64,000 bases of DNA from Paraspadella gotoi (Eukaryota > Chaetognatha): contig CM119267.1 in NCBI GenBank assembly GCA_051294375.1, forward strand, positions 11,915,553 through 11,979,552. Reading direction: 5' to 3'. This document shows positions 1 to 11,230 of the stretch, in pieces. The notes beneath the pieces were generated by a model. That model was not told the origin of the DNA, did no database searches, and saw only the letters and a list, made by a program, of their open reading frames with translations. A program made the translations under genes and the position numbers. Within the stretch, counting starts at the first letter, position 1. Every line of letters starts with the position of its first letter.

Positions 1-41
1 TTTAGCCTAATTATAATTTGAATTAAGTGATCCCGGACCTT

Positions 42-45
<4 letters not shown>

Positions 46-86
<41 letters not shown>
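46..86. repeat. (GA)n microsatellite
   Basis: About 41 bases of uninterrupted GA dinucleotides on the plus strand. Reading frames through it (Arg-Glu runs) are artefacts. Confidence 0.95.
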
Positions 87-87
<1 letters not shown>

Positions 88-89
<2 letters not shown>

Positions 90-1271
90 TAAGGTAAATA
101 ATCTTTTAAATTGTTTCTTTAGATGCAGCTACAGAGCTTTTATAATGCAATATTTATTATTTTTAAAATCATCTACTTACCTTGTTTCTATAAGTTTTTT
201 AATTGATTTAATGATAATCTATTGAATAGCAACCATTTTTTTCTGGCTTAATGATTCAATAGCTCAAAACTTTAAATAATAAAATTTATACTTCAAAATA
301 ATTAACATATTTTTATTAATTTTTTTCTTTTTTTTAATATATACATTTTTATTTTATTGATGCACTTATTTTATACAAAATTAAAATTTAAATAATTTAA
401 ATCAATTTAAAATATTTTTCTATGCATTTCTTTTAATACAATTCATTCAAAAATATAAAACTTAATTTAAAAATTAAAAAAATTAAAAACTAAGACTCAT
501 GTTTTGCAAAAAAAGTTTATAAAAATTGAATTCGAAATATAGTATCATAAATGGTAAGAACTTATCTTTGACATTGTTATCTCAGAAATAATATTTAGGA
601 ACACATTTCCGCACAATATGTAAAAGTTAACCGACAGTACCATTAGGACACACTGTAATACAGTTGTGAGTGGATATCCAACATACAGTCTGTATGTTGG
701 ATATCCACTCACGATCTCAATCAGATTCGTACCTCTCGCAAATCCCATTTTGTATTCACTCCACGTATTTTTCTCCGTAAAAACCTTCGCTTCTTCCGAA
801 TACACGTTGTGCCACAGAAATGGGATGAAAGTGTGTTTGATCGGAGACACTGTCAGAGGGAGAAAAGTTATATTTTACTTACTATTTACTTTACTATTAC
901 GCTTTATTATTTTTCCCCTTTTTTTCACCGCATTCATCAACGACGACCTTAAACGATTTCAAAAATCTTTTCATCTTTTTCACGTTTATCGCCCTTTCAC
1001 AAGAGCATCATTAATTCATTATTATCATTAATTTAATTCTTTTACTGTCATCATGAATGCTCTCCTGCGAAGAGAAGATTGCCGTGTCCATCATCGAGAA
1101 ATTTGTTCTCATCATCGGAGTAATCGTTGTCATCATCGCGGGCGTCGTCGTCATCATTACTGAAAAATAAATATTAAAACTGACGAAAACTGGTCAATTT
1201 AAGCGACGAATTAAGTTATTGAGCTAAAGTTTCATGCGAGGAAAAAAAATAATTAAAATAGAGGTTCTCAC
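88..1271. other. AT-rich stretch without a supported gene
   Basis: The first ~540 bases are very AT-rich. A perfect palindrome lies at 666-712. Around 1085-1165 the plus strand reads Ile/Val-rich and the minus strand reads Asp-rich, ending in a stop, after an acceptor-like T-rich CAG. This could be the last exon of the possible minus-strand gene at 1272-1493, but the phases do not join cleanly, so it is not called. Confidence 0.5.
666..712. repeat. Perfect 47-bp palindrome
   Basis: Two 23-base arms (666-688 and 690-712) are exact reverse complements around a single T at 689. The left arm begins GTGAGTGGATATCC. Complementarity stops abruptly at both outer ends. The structure could extrude as a hairpin or cruciform. 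Confidence 0.95.
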
Positions 1272-1493
1272 TCATTTCTTTTTTCTGTTTTAACATCGAC
1301 TTCAGCTTTACGTTTTCCTTCTCCAAAATCTCGCTTCTTTTCAACGCCTTACTTACCGAAGAGACGGTACGTCGCACCTAGATAGGAAACTTTCCGTTTA
1401 ATAATTAATCCTCTCTTTTAACATTATCAAAACAGTTCATCTACCTTCGTAATGCTAATTTTCACTAACCACTTTAGAGCATTTCTCTTCCAT
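1272..1493 (-). CDS. Possible coiled-coil protein, two exons (uncertain)
   Basis: On the minus strand a short exon at 1493-1470 reads MEEKCSKV and ends at a GTTAGT donor. The next exon, 1377-1272, follows a pyrimidine-rich CTAG acceptor, keeps the phase, and reads 35 residues rich in Lys, Glu and Leu (core LEKENVKLKSMLKQKK), ending at a GTGAGA donor. Leu/Val spacing suggests a short coiled coil or leucine-zipper-like segment. No basic DNA-binding region is seen. The continuation toward lower coordinates is not settled: an Asp-rich open exon at about 1159-1055 has a good acceptor but the wrong phase. I do not recognise the family. The evidence is splice phase and composition only. Confidence 0.28.
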
Positions 1494-2478
1494 CTTTGTA
1501 ATAGTAAGTAGAATATCCTGAAGTCGAATAAATTCTAAGTAAGATTTGGAGAAAGGGATTTTTCAACTTTATATTGAATAAAATTTTAATAAAAACTTCA
1601 TAAAAATTTTCTAAAGAATACTGCTTTTAATATTTAGCGGAGAAGCACATAGGTTCCGCCTATAAACGTCGCATTTAGCAAAAAAGCAACTCTTTCCAAT
1701 CTTGTTCAGTTGTTACTTACAATATTAATTTGATTTCTACCAAAATACAAATTGGGATGAACTAGGGGTTGGTTGAAATCATATCCACCCATTTCAAATG
1801 TTAAAAAAGTACAATTTTTGCAACATTTAGGAGAAAAAATCATATCCATTTTTGTCCATTTTCACTTTCGTCTTCTGATTACAGTGCCAAGGAAAGTTGA
1901 GAAAATTTTTTTACTTTGGAAATTCGTTCTTCCTTATCTTCTTTACCTCTGGGTAAATTTATTTCCTTAAATCATTTCTAGTTTGCCTATGAATTAATTT
2001 AAAAGTTTACAAGTCAAAAAGTGTCATTTTCAGTTTTTATTATAATTTGTTAAATGAAAATAGAGCAAATTTGTTTAAATTAACATAAAATATAGGCTAT
2101 TGAATAAGCTTTTAACACCTATAAAATTATCCAAAAAATTTTTTTGGTTTAGCCTCAAATAATTTTTAAAGACGTCTTTTAATTTGTGACTTTTTATGTC
2201 TTGCATTTATTTTTGATAAAGAGAATATTTTCAACTCATTTATTAGTTTTAAAAGATGAGGTACATACTGACCTTGATTAATTAAAAAAAACCGCATCCT
2301 TTTAACCCAATGGAAAGCGTCAGGACTTATTTTTTCTCAGAATCGAAAGATTATCCGCAAAATCTGTCGATATAATAAATTTGCTAGGCAACCAAAATTG
2401 AAAGAAAAATCATGCGCTACCGTTCATTTTCTTTCTTATAATGAATCAAAGAATTTTCATTGATTTGATTCAATCTAA
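1494..2478. other. AT-rich stretch, nothing recognised
   Basis: Low-GC DNA with short open frames only; no splice-consistent coding exon and no element ends seen. Confidence 0.5.
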
Positions 2479-2831
2479 ATGAAGAAAATAAGTGATAAGA
2501 AAGAGGAAAGGGAGAACAAGAAGAGGAGAAGGGGAAGATGAGAGAGAATGAGGTGAAAAAAGGAAAAAGAGAAGGCAAAGGGGATAAAAGTAGAGAGATA
2601 AAGGTAAGGCGAGAAAGGGGGAGGAAATTGAAAGAAAAAGAAAGGGAAGGAGAAAATAAAAAAAAAGATAAGGAAAGTGGAAAAGAAGCAGGGAAAGGTT
2701 GGGAGTAAAAAAATGGAAAGTGAAGACGTAAGATGAAAGGGAGGAAAAAGGGTTAGAAAAAATGAAAAGCTGTGAAGAAGAAAGGTAACGAGAAAGAATA
2801 ACAGAGAGGATATGAGAGGTGTAATAAAAAA
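2479..2831. repeat. Polypurine tract
   Basis: About 350 bases in which the plus strand is almost entirely A and G, with irregular GAA/GGA/AAAG content rather than a fixed period. The long Ser/Leu/Phe-rich minus-strand reading frame here is a product of the polypyrimidine strand, not a gene. Confidence 0.8.
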
Positions 2832-2960
2832 GTAGGGGACGACTTTTTTCTGTTAAATAGATCAATTATTAGCGTAGAAAAGGTTAAAATATATAATACG
2901 TTAAAATATTTACGTTAAGTATTAATTTTCATGCTATTTATAAATCACTATTAATTATTT

Positions 2961-3612
2961 GCTTGCTTTTGGAAAAGCTACAAACTTCCTTATTTGGTTA
3001 TGATTAAAAAGCAATAGCTTTTGCAAAAGCAAACGATTGCCTTATTTGGGCATTTTAAATGCGCATATTAGCTTTTAGATAAGCCAAAAATTACCTTATT
3101 AGGAAATTTTAAAAACAACAGTAGCTTTTGGAAAAGCAAAATTAGCTTTTGGGAAAGCAAAATCTAGCTTTAGGGAGAGCTAAACATTTTATTTGGGTAT
3201 CTTCAAAGCAAAAAGTTAGCTTTTGGGAAAGCAAAATATAGCTTTAGGGAAAGCTAAACATTTCCTTATTTGGGCAATTTAAAAGCGTGTTAGCTTTGGG
3301 AAAAGCTAGACATTTCCTTATTTGGGCATTTTAAAGGCGTGTTTGCGTTGGGAAAAGCTAGATATTCCCTTATTTGGGCATTTTTAAAGGGTGTTAGCTT
3401 TGGGAAAAGCTAGATATTACCTTATTTGGGCATTTTATAGGCGTGTTAGCTTTGGGAAAAGCTAGACATTACCTTATTTGGGAATTTTAAAACGACAATT
3501 AGCTTTGGAAAAAGCTAAATATTTCCTTATTTGGGCATAATTTTAGCAAATTAGAAAGCAAAATTTTGGCTCTTTAAGAAAGCAAAATATTGGCTCTTTA
3601 AGAAAGCAAGAT
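2961..3612. repeat. Degenerate ~53-bp minisatellite with hairpin units
   Basis: About eleven diverged units. Each typical unit has a short inverted repeat (AGCTTTGGGAAAAGCT and variants) followed by CCTTATTTGGGCATTTTAAA. The motif CTTATTTGGG recurs at about 2990, 3044, 3262, 3315, 3369, 3421, 3473 and 3526, so the right half has a regular 52-54 bp period; the left half is more diverged and carries doubled hairpins. Confidence 0.85.
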
Positions 3613-4437
3613 CTTAATCTAGTCACGTGACCAACTTGAGGGCTATAAAATAGGAGTCTACGTCGTTCTTAGAGATCGAGGAAGACTTTTTCAATGGAGA
3701 TTTTCGTTCAAATCTGACTACCAAACAATATAAATGCTCCTGGTAAAAATTCCAGTAAAATATCGATGTAAAACACTGATTCCGATCCTGTTGCATCTGA
3801 AGGGCTCGCATTTTTTTTCTCTTGTCAAATCATCATCATCTTGATATCAAACAAGCCAGAACAAATAGACTGCTTCTGGACAGAAAAATTTTTCATCTCT
3901 GATTTTATATAGAAATGAAAGGGATTTTTTCCTTGAAAACGATATAAATGTGACTGAGGTATGTTCCTGTTCAACTAATGAGGTCCAATTTTGGAATCCT
4001 TTGGCAAAGTGTCTGAAGGGCTCTCAAAATTTTTCTTTACATTTTATTTGGTTATTTTGATATGATACGATCATGGTGAAGTGAATTAGTCCATTTTGGT
4101 GAAATTTTTATTTAAAGTAAAAGTAAAAGAGGAGCTAACGATCGGAATTCTAAGAGTTTTCAACCTGGAGTCAGATTCGGGAAAAATCTTCTATGGCGAA
4201 AATCTTCCAAAAAAGGGAGTGGATTTTTCGAAGATTTTGGTTAATATTTTCTATATTTATGGTCGGATTTTTTTGAAACTTAATATTAACAATATTGCCA
4301 TCATTCTACTTTGGCCGGTATAAGAATATATTCAAAAAACCTTGGGCTTTGTTCGTCAGAGCTTAGTCCTATATAAAAGCAAGAGCGTTCAGAGCATCAG
4401 GGGAGTCACATACGTCCCTCCTTGAAAGCTAGACTCC
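3613..4437. other. No gene recognised
   Basis: Moderately AT-rich. Two blocks (about 3715-3830 and 3945-4050) share phrases such as TATAAATG and CTGAAGGGCTC, suggesting an old imperfect duplication. No convincing exon. Confidence 0.4.
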
Positions 4438-4540
4438 CTCTGACAATAGTCAGAAAAATAAAAAGGTGGTTAAAAACTCTGACAATAGTCAGAAAAATAA
4501 GAAGGTGGTTAAAAACTCTGACAATAGTCAGAAAAATAAA
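4438..4540. repeat. 39-bp tandem repeat, 2.6 copies
   Basis: The unit begins CTCTGACAATAGTCAGAAAA and runs 39 bases; two full copies and a partial third are nearly identical. Because 39 is a multiple of three, both strands read a 13-residue repeat, but there is no other coding evidence. Confidence 0.85.
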
Positions 4541-6884
4541 GGGTCCTTGGCCAGGAGTGCCTGACGGGAAAGGCCTGGAGCGCCTTAGCATACTAAAGGG
4601 ACCCTGGAAGGAACTTAGTGACGGACAAGGGAGTCTTGCTTTTTTAAGTTATAGAATTTTACTTGGGAAGTACTATGTCATAAGAGGAAGATAACTAGAG
4701 CCTACCGTTTTTTTAAATGAAGAAAGATTCATACTAGTCAGAGAGATGATCGTAATTTAAGTTCAGATTCCATTGTCTAAAAGAGTCTGATTGTAGGCGG
4801 AACCCATAGTATTTAAATTGACAAATATTAACCCACTATAGCCTGTCCTAAGTCATGGGCCAGTTAGCTTATCGAATGAACAGGCAATTTTTATATTGAT
4901 TGCATCTCTTTATAATACTTTATTTAATAAGTGAGTTTTACCTTTAAACACAATCATCTTCGGCGGATTTAGCGACCACTGAAAATATTGAAAACCAAAT
5001 TTTAAAATACACAACTAACATAGTGACCCTATTTTTTTGGTCAAAATCAATAGAGCATTGACTCTAAGCCATTTCGAGCAGATACTTTTACTGGGATCAT
5101 TCCCTGACGAAGAAGATAATTATTCAGAAAGAAGTCAGCGGTTTTTAGTCGGATCTGCTTATCGACTCTATAATTCACTTTGTCGGTCCGTCTCAATCTT
5201 GTCGGGCACTCAATTATATCATGTCAGAACATCGAATTATGATAATTATGCAAAAATAATGATTGCCCGTCCGTACGTGTAATGTAATCAGTAATGTTGA
5301 GAGTTAAATAATTAAAAAAATCGCCTATTTTAATATTAAAAAATATCATCAAAGTGAAGAAGTTGAACGTCTTCCAGCTCTTTTCAGTAAACATCCCAGT
5401 TCTCTAAATTAAGATAATGTTTATTTTTTACTGGTGGAAAAGAAAGATAAATACTTAGGTTGTGATGGGATGAATAATATTTTGTAGAATTTTGTAAGCA
5501 TACTTGTAAAATCAGACAAGCAGATTTTAAGTGATAAAAAATTTATATTATCTTTATTCAAAAAACTTTAAAGTTTTACTAGAGTACAATTTAGCCTTTT
5601 TTCTTTCAGAATTATTAAAAATAATTATTCTGTAATGTATCCAATTTTCAAATTTATTATAATTTTTACTAAGATTGGCACTTGTCCTGTAAAGATGTTT
5701 CAACCAAAAATATTTCAGAATTGAACCTTGAAGGAGCCCTGTGATTGTGGCTTTAATTTGATACTATTTTCATCCAAATAAACCAATTCCCTCAAAAGAT
5801 ATTAAGGAAATTCAAGTTTTTTTCTCAAATTTTAATTTCTTTTAAAATAAAAATCTCGTGATGAAAACTGAACCACTTCATTTAAATATGATCGTTTTGT
5901 GTCAAAAACATCACCAAATGAAAAAGAAAAATAGGTTGAGGAATTCAAATATAAGGCTATCAGAATTTTAATTTATAACCCTAACATACCGAAATCACGT
6001 TTGTAATTTTAAAAAAGTGAAATTTCCCTTTCATTTCTATAGAAAAACGAGATTTGAAAATCCTCCAGAGATGAGTAATCCATTTCTCCAGACTTGTGTG
6101 ATAGAAAATTCTTTATATTTTGTATTTGTTAGCGTCTTTAATTGATTATGCGTGTTGAATTTTATTTTATTGTTGCTAGTAGTCTTATTATATTTTATGG
6201 TTGTTTAGCGTTTTGGTCCCTATTTTGGGAGCTAAAATGATTTTGAACAGTTACATTTACTGTTAAAATTTTCAAAATTTAATTTTTACATTTTTACATC
6301 ATTAAGCTCCTGATTTGTCTTTTAATATCTTTAACGTTTTAAGAAAGTTTTATTTTAAGGTTATAACATTTAATTTTATAACATTTTATGTTTTTGTTGT
6401 TTTTGTTTTTGCGTATTATTTTTAAACGTTTTATTAACATTGCTTCCGTTTTATACTTTCATTTTTTATTGTTTCTGTTTTTTATGATATTAACATCTGA
6501 TCTTTGAACGATACATTTTATAGTTTTTTATGAATTAGTTCATAACATTAAAAAAATGAAATATTACATCTTTATCAGTGTTTTTCTGGGTTCCAGTCTT
6601 TTACGCTGTTATTTATACCGTTACCGATACCATTCTAGTCTTTTTAAACTGTTGTTGATACCATTACTGTTATTGTATTGTTTTAATATCGTTTTTGATA
6701 TTAAAAAAAAATGTTTACAGTTTTCCAGTCTTTTACACTGTCAAAGTTTTTTTAGTTGTCTTGACTAAATTTTTAAGCAATTATTTTTATTTTTAAATTT
6801 ACATTATACGTCTTGATAAATACATTAAATATTACTTATCTTTTTTCACATTATAAATTCTTTTTTAGAAATCTTAAAATTTTT
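4541..6884. other. AT-rich stretch without a supported gene
   Basis: Contains only short isolated open frames (for example 5037-5282 and 6556-6768 plus) with neither splice context nor recognisable domains. Downstream exons of the minus-strand gene at 7297-7815 may lie here, but none could be fixed. Confidence 0.4.
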
Positions 6885-7303
6885 TGATGGATTCTGATAG
6901 AGCATAAAAAGTTAAACAAGAAATATAATTACAGCTTTTAAAAATTCTTACATTTTCTAAGTAAAAATATAAAAAACTGATAAAATCATTGAAAGATGAT
7001 GATGGTGATGATTTTTTACGGTTTTTTTTTTTTTAATTTTGACTCACTTATCATGAAAATATTTAAAAAAGAATTACACTTTGTGTAGACAACTTTTTAT
7101 GAGCTATCTGAATCTTAAAATTTAAAATTTAAAAATTATCCAAAAAAATTTTGGCCTTTCCTATCTATAAATAAATATTAAAAAATAAATTATTTGGGTA
7201 TAGAGCCATATAAGAAATGTTTTGTCCATTGAAAGTATACTTCAAAATGTATAAATTTACGTTTGAGCATGTAATCATTCTAAATTTTTGACTCACCCCA
7301 TAA
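6885..7303 (+). repeat. Dispersed ~590-bp repeat, copy D (5'-truncated)
   Basis: Shares with copies at 39387, 48370 and 49736 the ordered blocks GATGGATTCTGATAGAGCAT, a GAT microsatellite, TTTGTGTAGACAACTTTTT, GCCTTTCCTATCTATAAAT and a closing TTTGAGCA segment. The first third is missing or diverged. It lies at the 3' side of the minus-strand secreted gene, in what would be its intron 4. Confidence 0.7.
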
Positions 7304-7815
7304 TCAAATGTCACAAGAGCAAAAAGTCGAGCTCTTGAGATGCGTGCGTTTTTACAACTGTTTTCTACCGGAATTTTTTGCAGGTCCGTTTGTAAAGTTG
7401 GGCAGTCAGATTCGAACGGAAAGCTCTATTAGAAAAATGTTGAATTTTTTTTTAAAGGAGATTTTTGCCTACCTTATTGGGTGGTTCCTGATCTCTAAGT
7501 TCTTCGCCTTCCTGAAACGAAAAATATTGTTATTATTTTTTGGTGCATCGGTCCGAGGTTGGTCGGTCATATCGGTTAGACCTTTGTAATATTAGGTTAT
7601 TGAGTCAGTCGGTCATCATTTATCGATTCCTAATATACCTCTGTCTCTCCGTCCATATCCGCTTTCACTTTTGTTAACCCTGAAACAAATAAACCGAACT
7701 GTTAAAGACACTGAAAAGGGAATAACAAATTTCGCTGCCCTTTAAAAAAGATATTTTAAAAAACCTTACCGGCGACGAAAACACCGACAAAAAATAGCAG
7801 ACAAAATGTCTTCAT
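7297..7815 (-). CDS. Small secreted protein, first four exons (3' end not found)
   Basis: Minus-strand exons 7815-7770, 7679-7639, 7511-7473 and 7425-7297 join in perfect phase and each is bounded by good splice sites (donors GTAAGG, GTATAT, GTAGGC, GTGAGT; acceptors ending TTTCAG or AATAG). Exon 1 begins at an ATG and reads MKTFCLLFFVGVFVAG, a typical signal peptide or signal anchor. The next exons are hydrophilic and acidic (for example EGEELRDQEPPNK), and exon 4 holds two cysteines (SDCPTLQ and ENSCKN). The 84 residues read so far stop at a donor, so more exons should follow below 6.9 kb. I do not recognise the family; the gene call rests on four consecutive phase-consistent exons, and secretion is inferred from the N-terminus. 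Confidence 0.6.
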
Positions 7816-8429
7816 TTTTTTGGGGGGGTTTTTTCAAGCAACGAAATCGTAGCTCAGTTAAAATAAAAAAAAAAACTTTAAAAAAAGGGGAAAAAATAGA
7901 TAAATTAAAAAAACTGCTTAAAGGAATTTTCTTAAATGAATTTATAGACGAATATTTTTGATGCCGTTGGTCTAAGTATAATCGTAAATACTAACTAGCG
8001 AAAGAGATACTATCGCGATAATTATTGTGACTATCTTGATATTTATGATTATGATACGATACCTTTGTTTGGTTAATGTCAACCGGCTATTACAGGAAAT
8101 GACAGTAAAATCTTCCGAATCGTTTTTCGCTGTTACTATTAAATTACGATTATTTCTTTACTTTTTTAAGATGCTACAACTATTTATTTATTAATACACG
8201 TATTACTATTTCTTATCAATTACTGCTAGTCTTCCCTTGCCGAAATACTTTCAACGCGATTCCTTCCCCACTCCCATTTTCCGTTTAGCGATCATCTTCC
8301 TGTTAACCCAAGGCGAAATGCAATAGCGGCTCGCAAAAAAAAAAGGCATGAGCATTAAGTAACATTCCAACATGACTTCAAATCACCTCGTCGCTCCTCC
8401 ACTCTCACTTTCGCTTTTCCCCCCCTCAC

Positions 8430-8820
8430 CCGTACTGTCCGGGGCCGTCACGGACATGCTGACGTCGTGACACGTGAACTTTGGAAAGGACGGATGAAGA
8501 CGCACGGGAAGAAACTGCAGCAAGATGAAGGAGTCGCTGGGCACGACGATCGTCCACACGCAGCGGATGGGCCGCACCGGTTGGGACCACGTTATGGGTG
8601 AGTAAATGAGGCCGCCGACGCCGGAAGGCGTGCCGAGATGTTGGCCGCAGTGGCCGCTGTAGGCGGATGAGGGGTTGAGGAGGAGAGGGAGTAGAGGAAG
8701 AAGGAAAGGGAGGAAAGGAGGAAGACGATACGAGGAAGACGACGAGGGAATTTGGTGGACGGAAAGACGGCGAGACGACGGGTTGAAGGAGAAATAAATC
8801 TCTTTTGTCGGACGTTTCAT
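8430..8820 (-). CDS. CUB-domain protein, first exon
   Basis: A minus-strand exon starts at the ATG at 8820. After about 30 residues comes a hydrophobic segment (LPPFLPFLLPLLPLLL) suited to a signal peptide or anchor, then SGHCGQHLG opens what reads as the first half of a CUB domain: Cys, GGLIYSP, RCVWTIVVP, ILLQF and a third Cys followed by HDVSMSV. This order matches the CUB pattern of Cys, a G-I-x-SP turn, Cys-x-Trp-x-I, then a L-x-F strand. A GTGAGG donor after D-S-T-G (8430) would end the exon in phase 1. Without splicing the frame would stop at 8383, giving a 145-residue protein with an incomplete CUB. Downstream exons were not found. The Ser/Pro/Leu-rich N-terminus is low complexity, so the true start may differ. 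Confidence 0.5.
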
Positions 8821-9408
8821 TGTTAATTTTATTATTTTATTGTTTTTTGTGGTAATTTTTCGTCGTTTTTTTTATTCTTGATAATCTTTTTTAAAAATCT
8901 GAAAATCAAGGTTTTTTTTCAAATATCACGCTTCTATAATCTATAGTGTACGTGAACGCATTGCGTCAGCAAAATTTGAAGCCACGTTGAAACAAAGAAG
9001 AGATCGACGAAGACGACGCTCTCAAAGACGATTGGTGAACATTGGTGAACATTCACAAGCAAATCTAAAAAATTCCAAGAATGTTCACAATTGAGTTCAC
9101 ATGAGTTCAATGATATTAATTTTACTTCCAAAAACGCTCTTTGTAACTCGTAAACAATGGATAAATATTTGATTTGTTTTTGTCGTTACGAAAGCTAAAA
9201 ACGAAAAAGGAACAACTCTCTCTTGCGTGCTTTTTCAGACGGCGCGTCAGCGTGAGCGAACTCGCGTCCCTCGTGACACGCGCGCGAAGATAGCGGTGAA
9301 CTCCGGCGCGAGACGCCAAACGCAAGAGAATGTGACTCACGAGAGACGAGATCGAATGACGGGTGAATGTCTCTTGCACGATTGCGTAAGGAAAAGGAGG
9401 GGAGAATT

Positions 9409-9528
<120 letters not shown>

Positions 9529-10114
9529 CATAATGATAATCGGATGGGAGAACTACGTCTTGGTCAGCATTCGATGCAAGAGAAAGACGGAAGAGAGAGA
9601 TAATAAACATGATTACTTTATGTGGGTTTCGTAGTCGCAGATGTTGCTCTTGCTTACGTATTTATAATTTTCTAAAGGTCATCGCTTTTCTTGTTGCCGT
9701 TACGGTCACAGTCATTTCAAGGAAGATGTAATTTTTGTTACACGTTGTAATTAAGCGAATTTTTTTTACCTCCTTCATTCAATTTTGCGTCACATTTTCA
9801 CGTCGAATCTCGTCCAAATCTAATTCTCCTTCCGCTCCCCGCTCCCCGCGCCACGCTAGGCTGACGCGGGCACCCTCCAATCTCTCGCTCTCGTTCTCTC
9901 CGCCCCCGCGACACGAAAAAGAACCAGATAACCAGGAAAACCAATATGCGAACGGCGAAAACACTGCAGCAGCGATATGCCGCCGCTGCGGGGGCGGCGG
10001 TGTTCGGCGGAACAGCAGCTTGTCCTCGTCGTCGTTACAGTGGGCGTCGTTTACAGAAAACGTCGACATCATAGACTCGTTTCGGCTAAATCCATCGGCG
10101 GTCGAGAGATCCCC

Positions 10115-11066
10115 ATTGGCCCAACGTCATTACCACGGATTTTTTTTGTGTTCATATTCTTTACGTAAATCATCCCGGCGATCTCATTGGCTGACTAGAA
10201 AAGGAAACTGAAATAGTTGATTGGTCAGTTATTCCATTGGCTTAGTTTTGGAGAGCGATGATTGGTCCGAAACAATTCACTTACTAACGAGGAGAGTGGA
10301 ATGAAGAAAACGAGGGGCGTGTTGGGTTCTCACGAATCCTGCGTTGACCTTCAATTTGATAAAGATTATTTCGAAATCCATTTCCATCGTCCATGAAACC
10401 GATTCTTAGGTCTAAGACATTTCACCTTCTCTCTTAGAAAATTCAATCAATATAAATCTAAATTTATTCCGAACTCATTGTTGAGGCACTGCTTCCAAAA
10501 AAAATTATCCTGTCTAATCAATTGGAAAAGTACAACCAAAGTGGAAGATGTCGCTTCCTGTCTCCGTCGAGCTCTCACTTTTCCCTTATTTAAATGTTCA
10601 CTCCTCCCCCTACACGCCCATTTCACATTTTTCACAATCGGGCCCCAAAAAAGAGCTGCTACCGCTCACGTGCGAAGAGAAAAAAAAAACCTTTAAAACC
10701 TCTCTTCGCATAATTTAGGCCCAGCTTGTCCCTTGAAATGCCTATTACATCCTTTCCTCCCTTTACCCGGATGTAACTAGAGGACGAGTCGACACGATCT
10801 TCTCCCTTTTTGCACGGCGGCGACGTCGTCGTTGCCATTTTTCGCACGCGCTTTGGTCGTCTTTGATGACGACGTCGCCCGGTTTCGGAATTCTTACCTC
10901 TGTTTGTTCAACGTTAATAACTCGTTTTCCGCGATCTGATTGGCCGGAGCCGTCGTTTCCTGAATAGCGATTGGACAACGCCGAATTGGGGTCTTCCATA
11001 CCGCAAAATAAAACCGAGAAACGCGACGCGATTGGTCGAACGCATCAAATTTCGCTCGTTCATTGG
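10115..11066. promoter_or_regulatory. Two clusters of CCAAT boxes
   Basis: ATTGG (CCAAT on the minus strand) occurs at 10115, 10186, 10220, 10236 and 10261, then at 10939, 10970, 10985, 11031 and 11062. Nearly all are in extended contexts such as GATTGGTC or CATTGGCT, close to the NF-Y site. All ten have the same orientation. They lie 165 to 1100 bases upstream of the start codon at 11231. The GC-rich, CpG-containing surroundings and a T-rich tract at about 11105-11120 fit a promoter. NF-Y binding and promoter activity are inferred. Confidence 0.5.
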
Positions 11067-11230
11067 TCGAAAGCGGCGAAACGTATCTTTTGCGGTGTCT
11101 CTCTCTCTTTTTTTTTTAACCGCGGACGCGCGTGAGAGAAGGAGATAGAGAGAGACAGAGACACCAGCTCCAAGCGACGCCGAGTTTCCAGGGTTTCGTA
11201 GTGAGATTCTACAGTTCTTTTCTCCGAAGG

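Noticed and set aside
1055-1165. Plus-strand Ile/Val-rich segment reading like a membrane helix with a stop
   Set aside because: The opposite strand reads poly-Asp from the same GTC/GAC-rich sequence; neither joins cleanly to a neighbour, so it is not called.
2470-2865. Long Ser/Phe/Leu-rich minus-strand open frame
   Set aside because: It is the complement of a polypurine tract; no domain, splice context or normal composition.
9735-10211. 158-codon plus frame and 97-codon minus frame upstream of the CCAAT cluster
   Set aside because: Both are low-complexity and open by GC content; no splice partner or motif.
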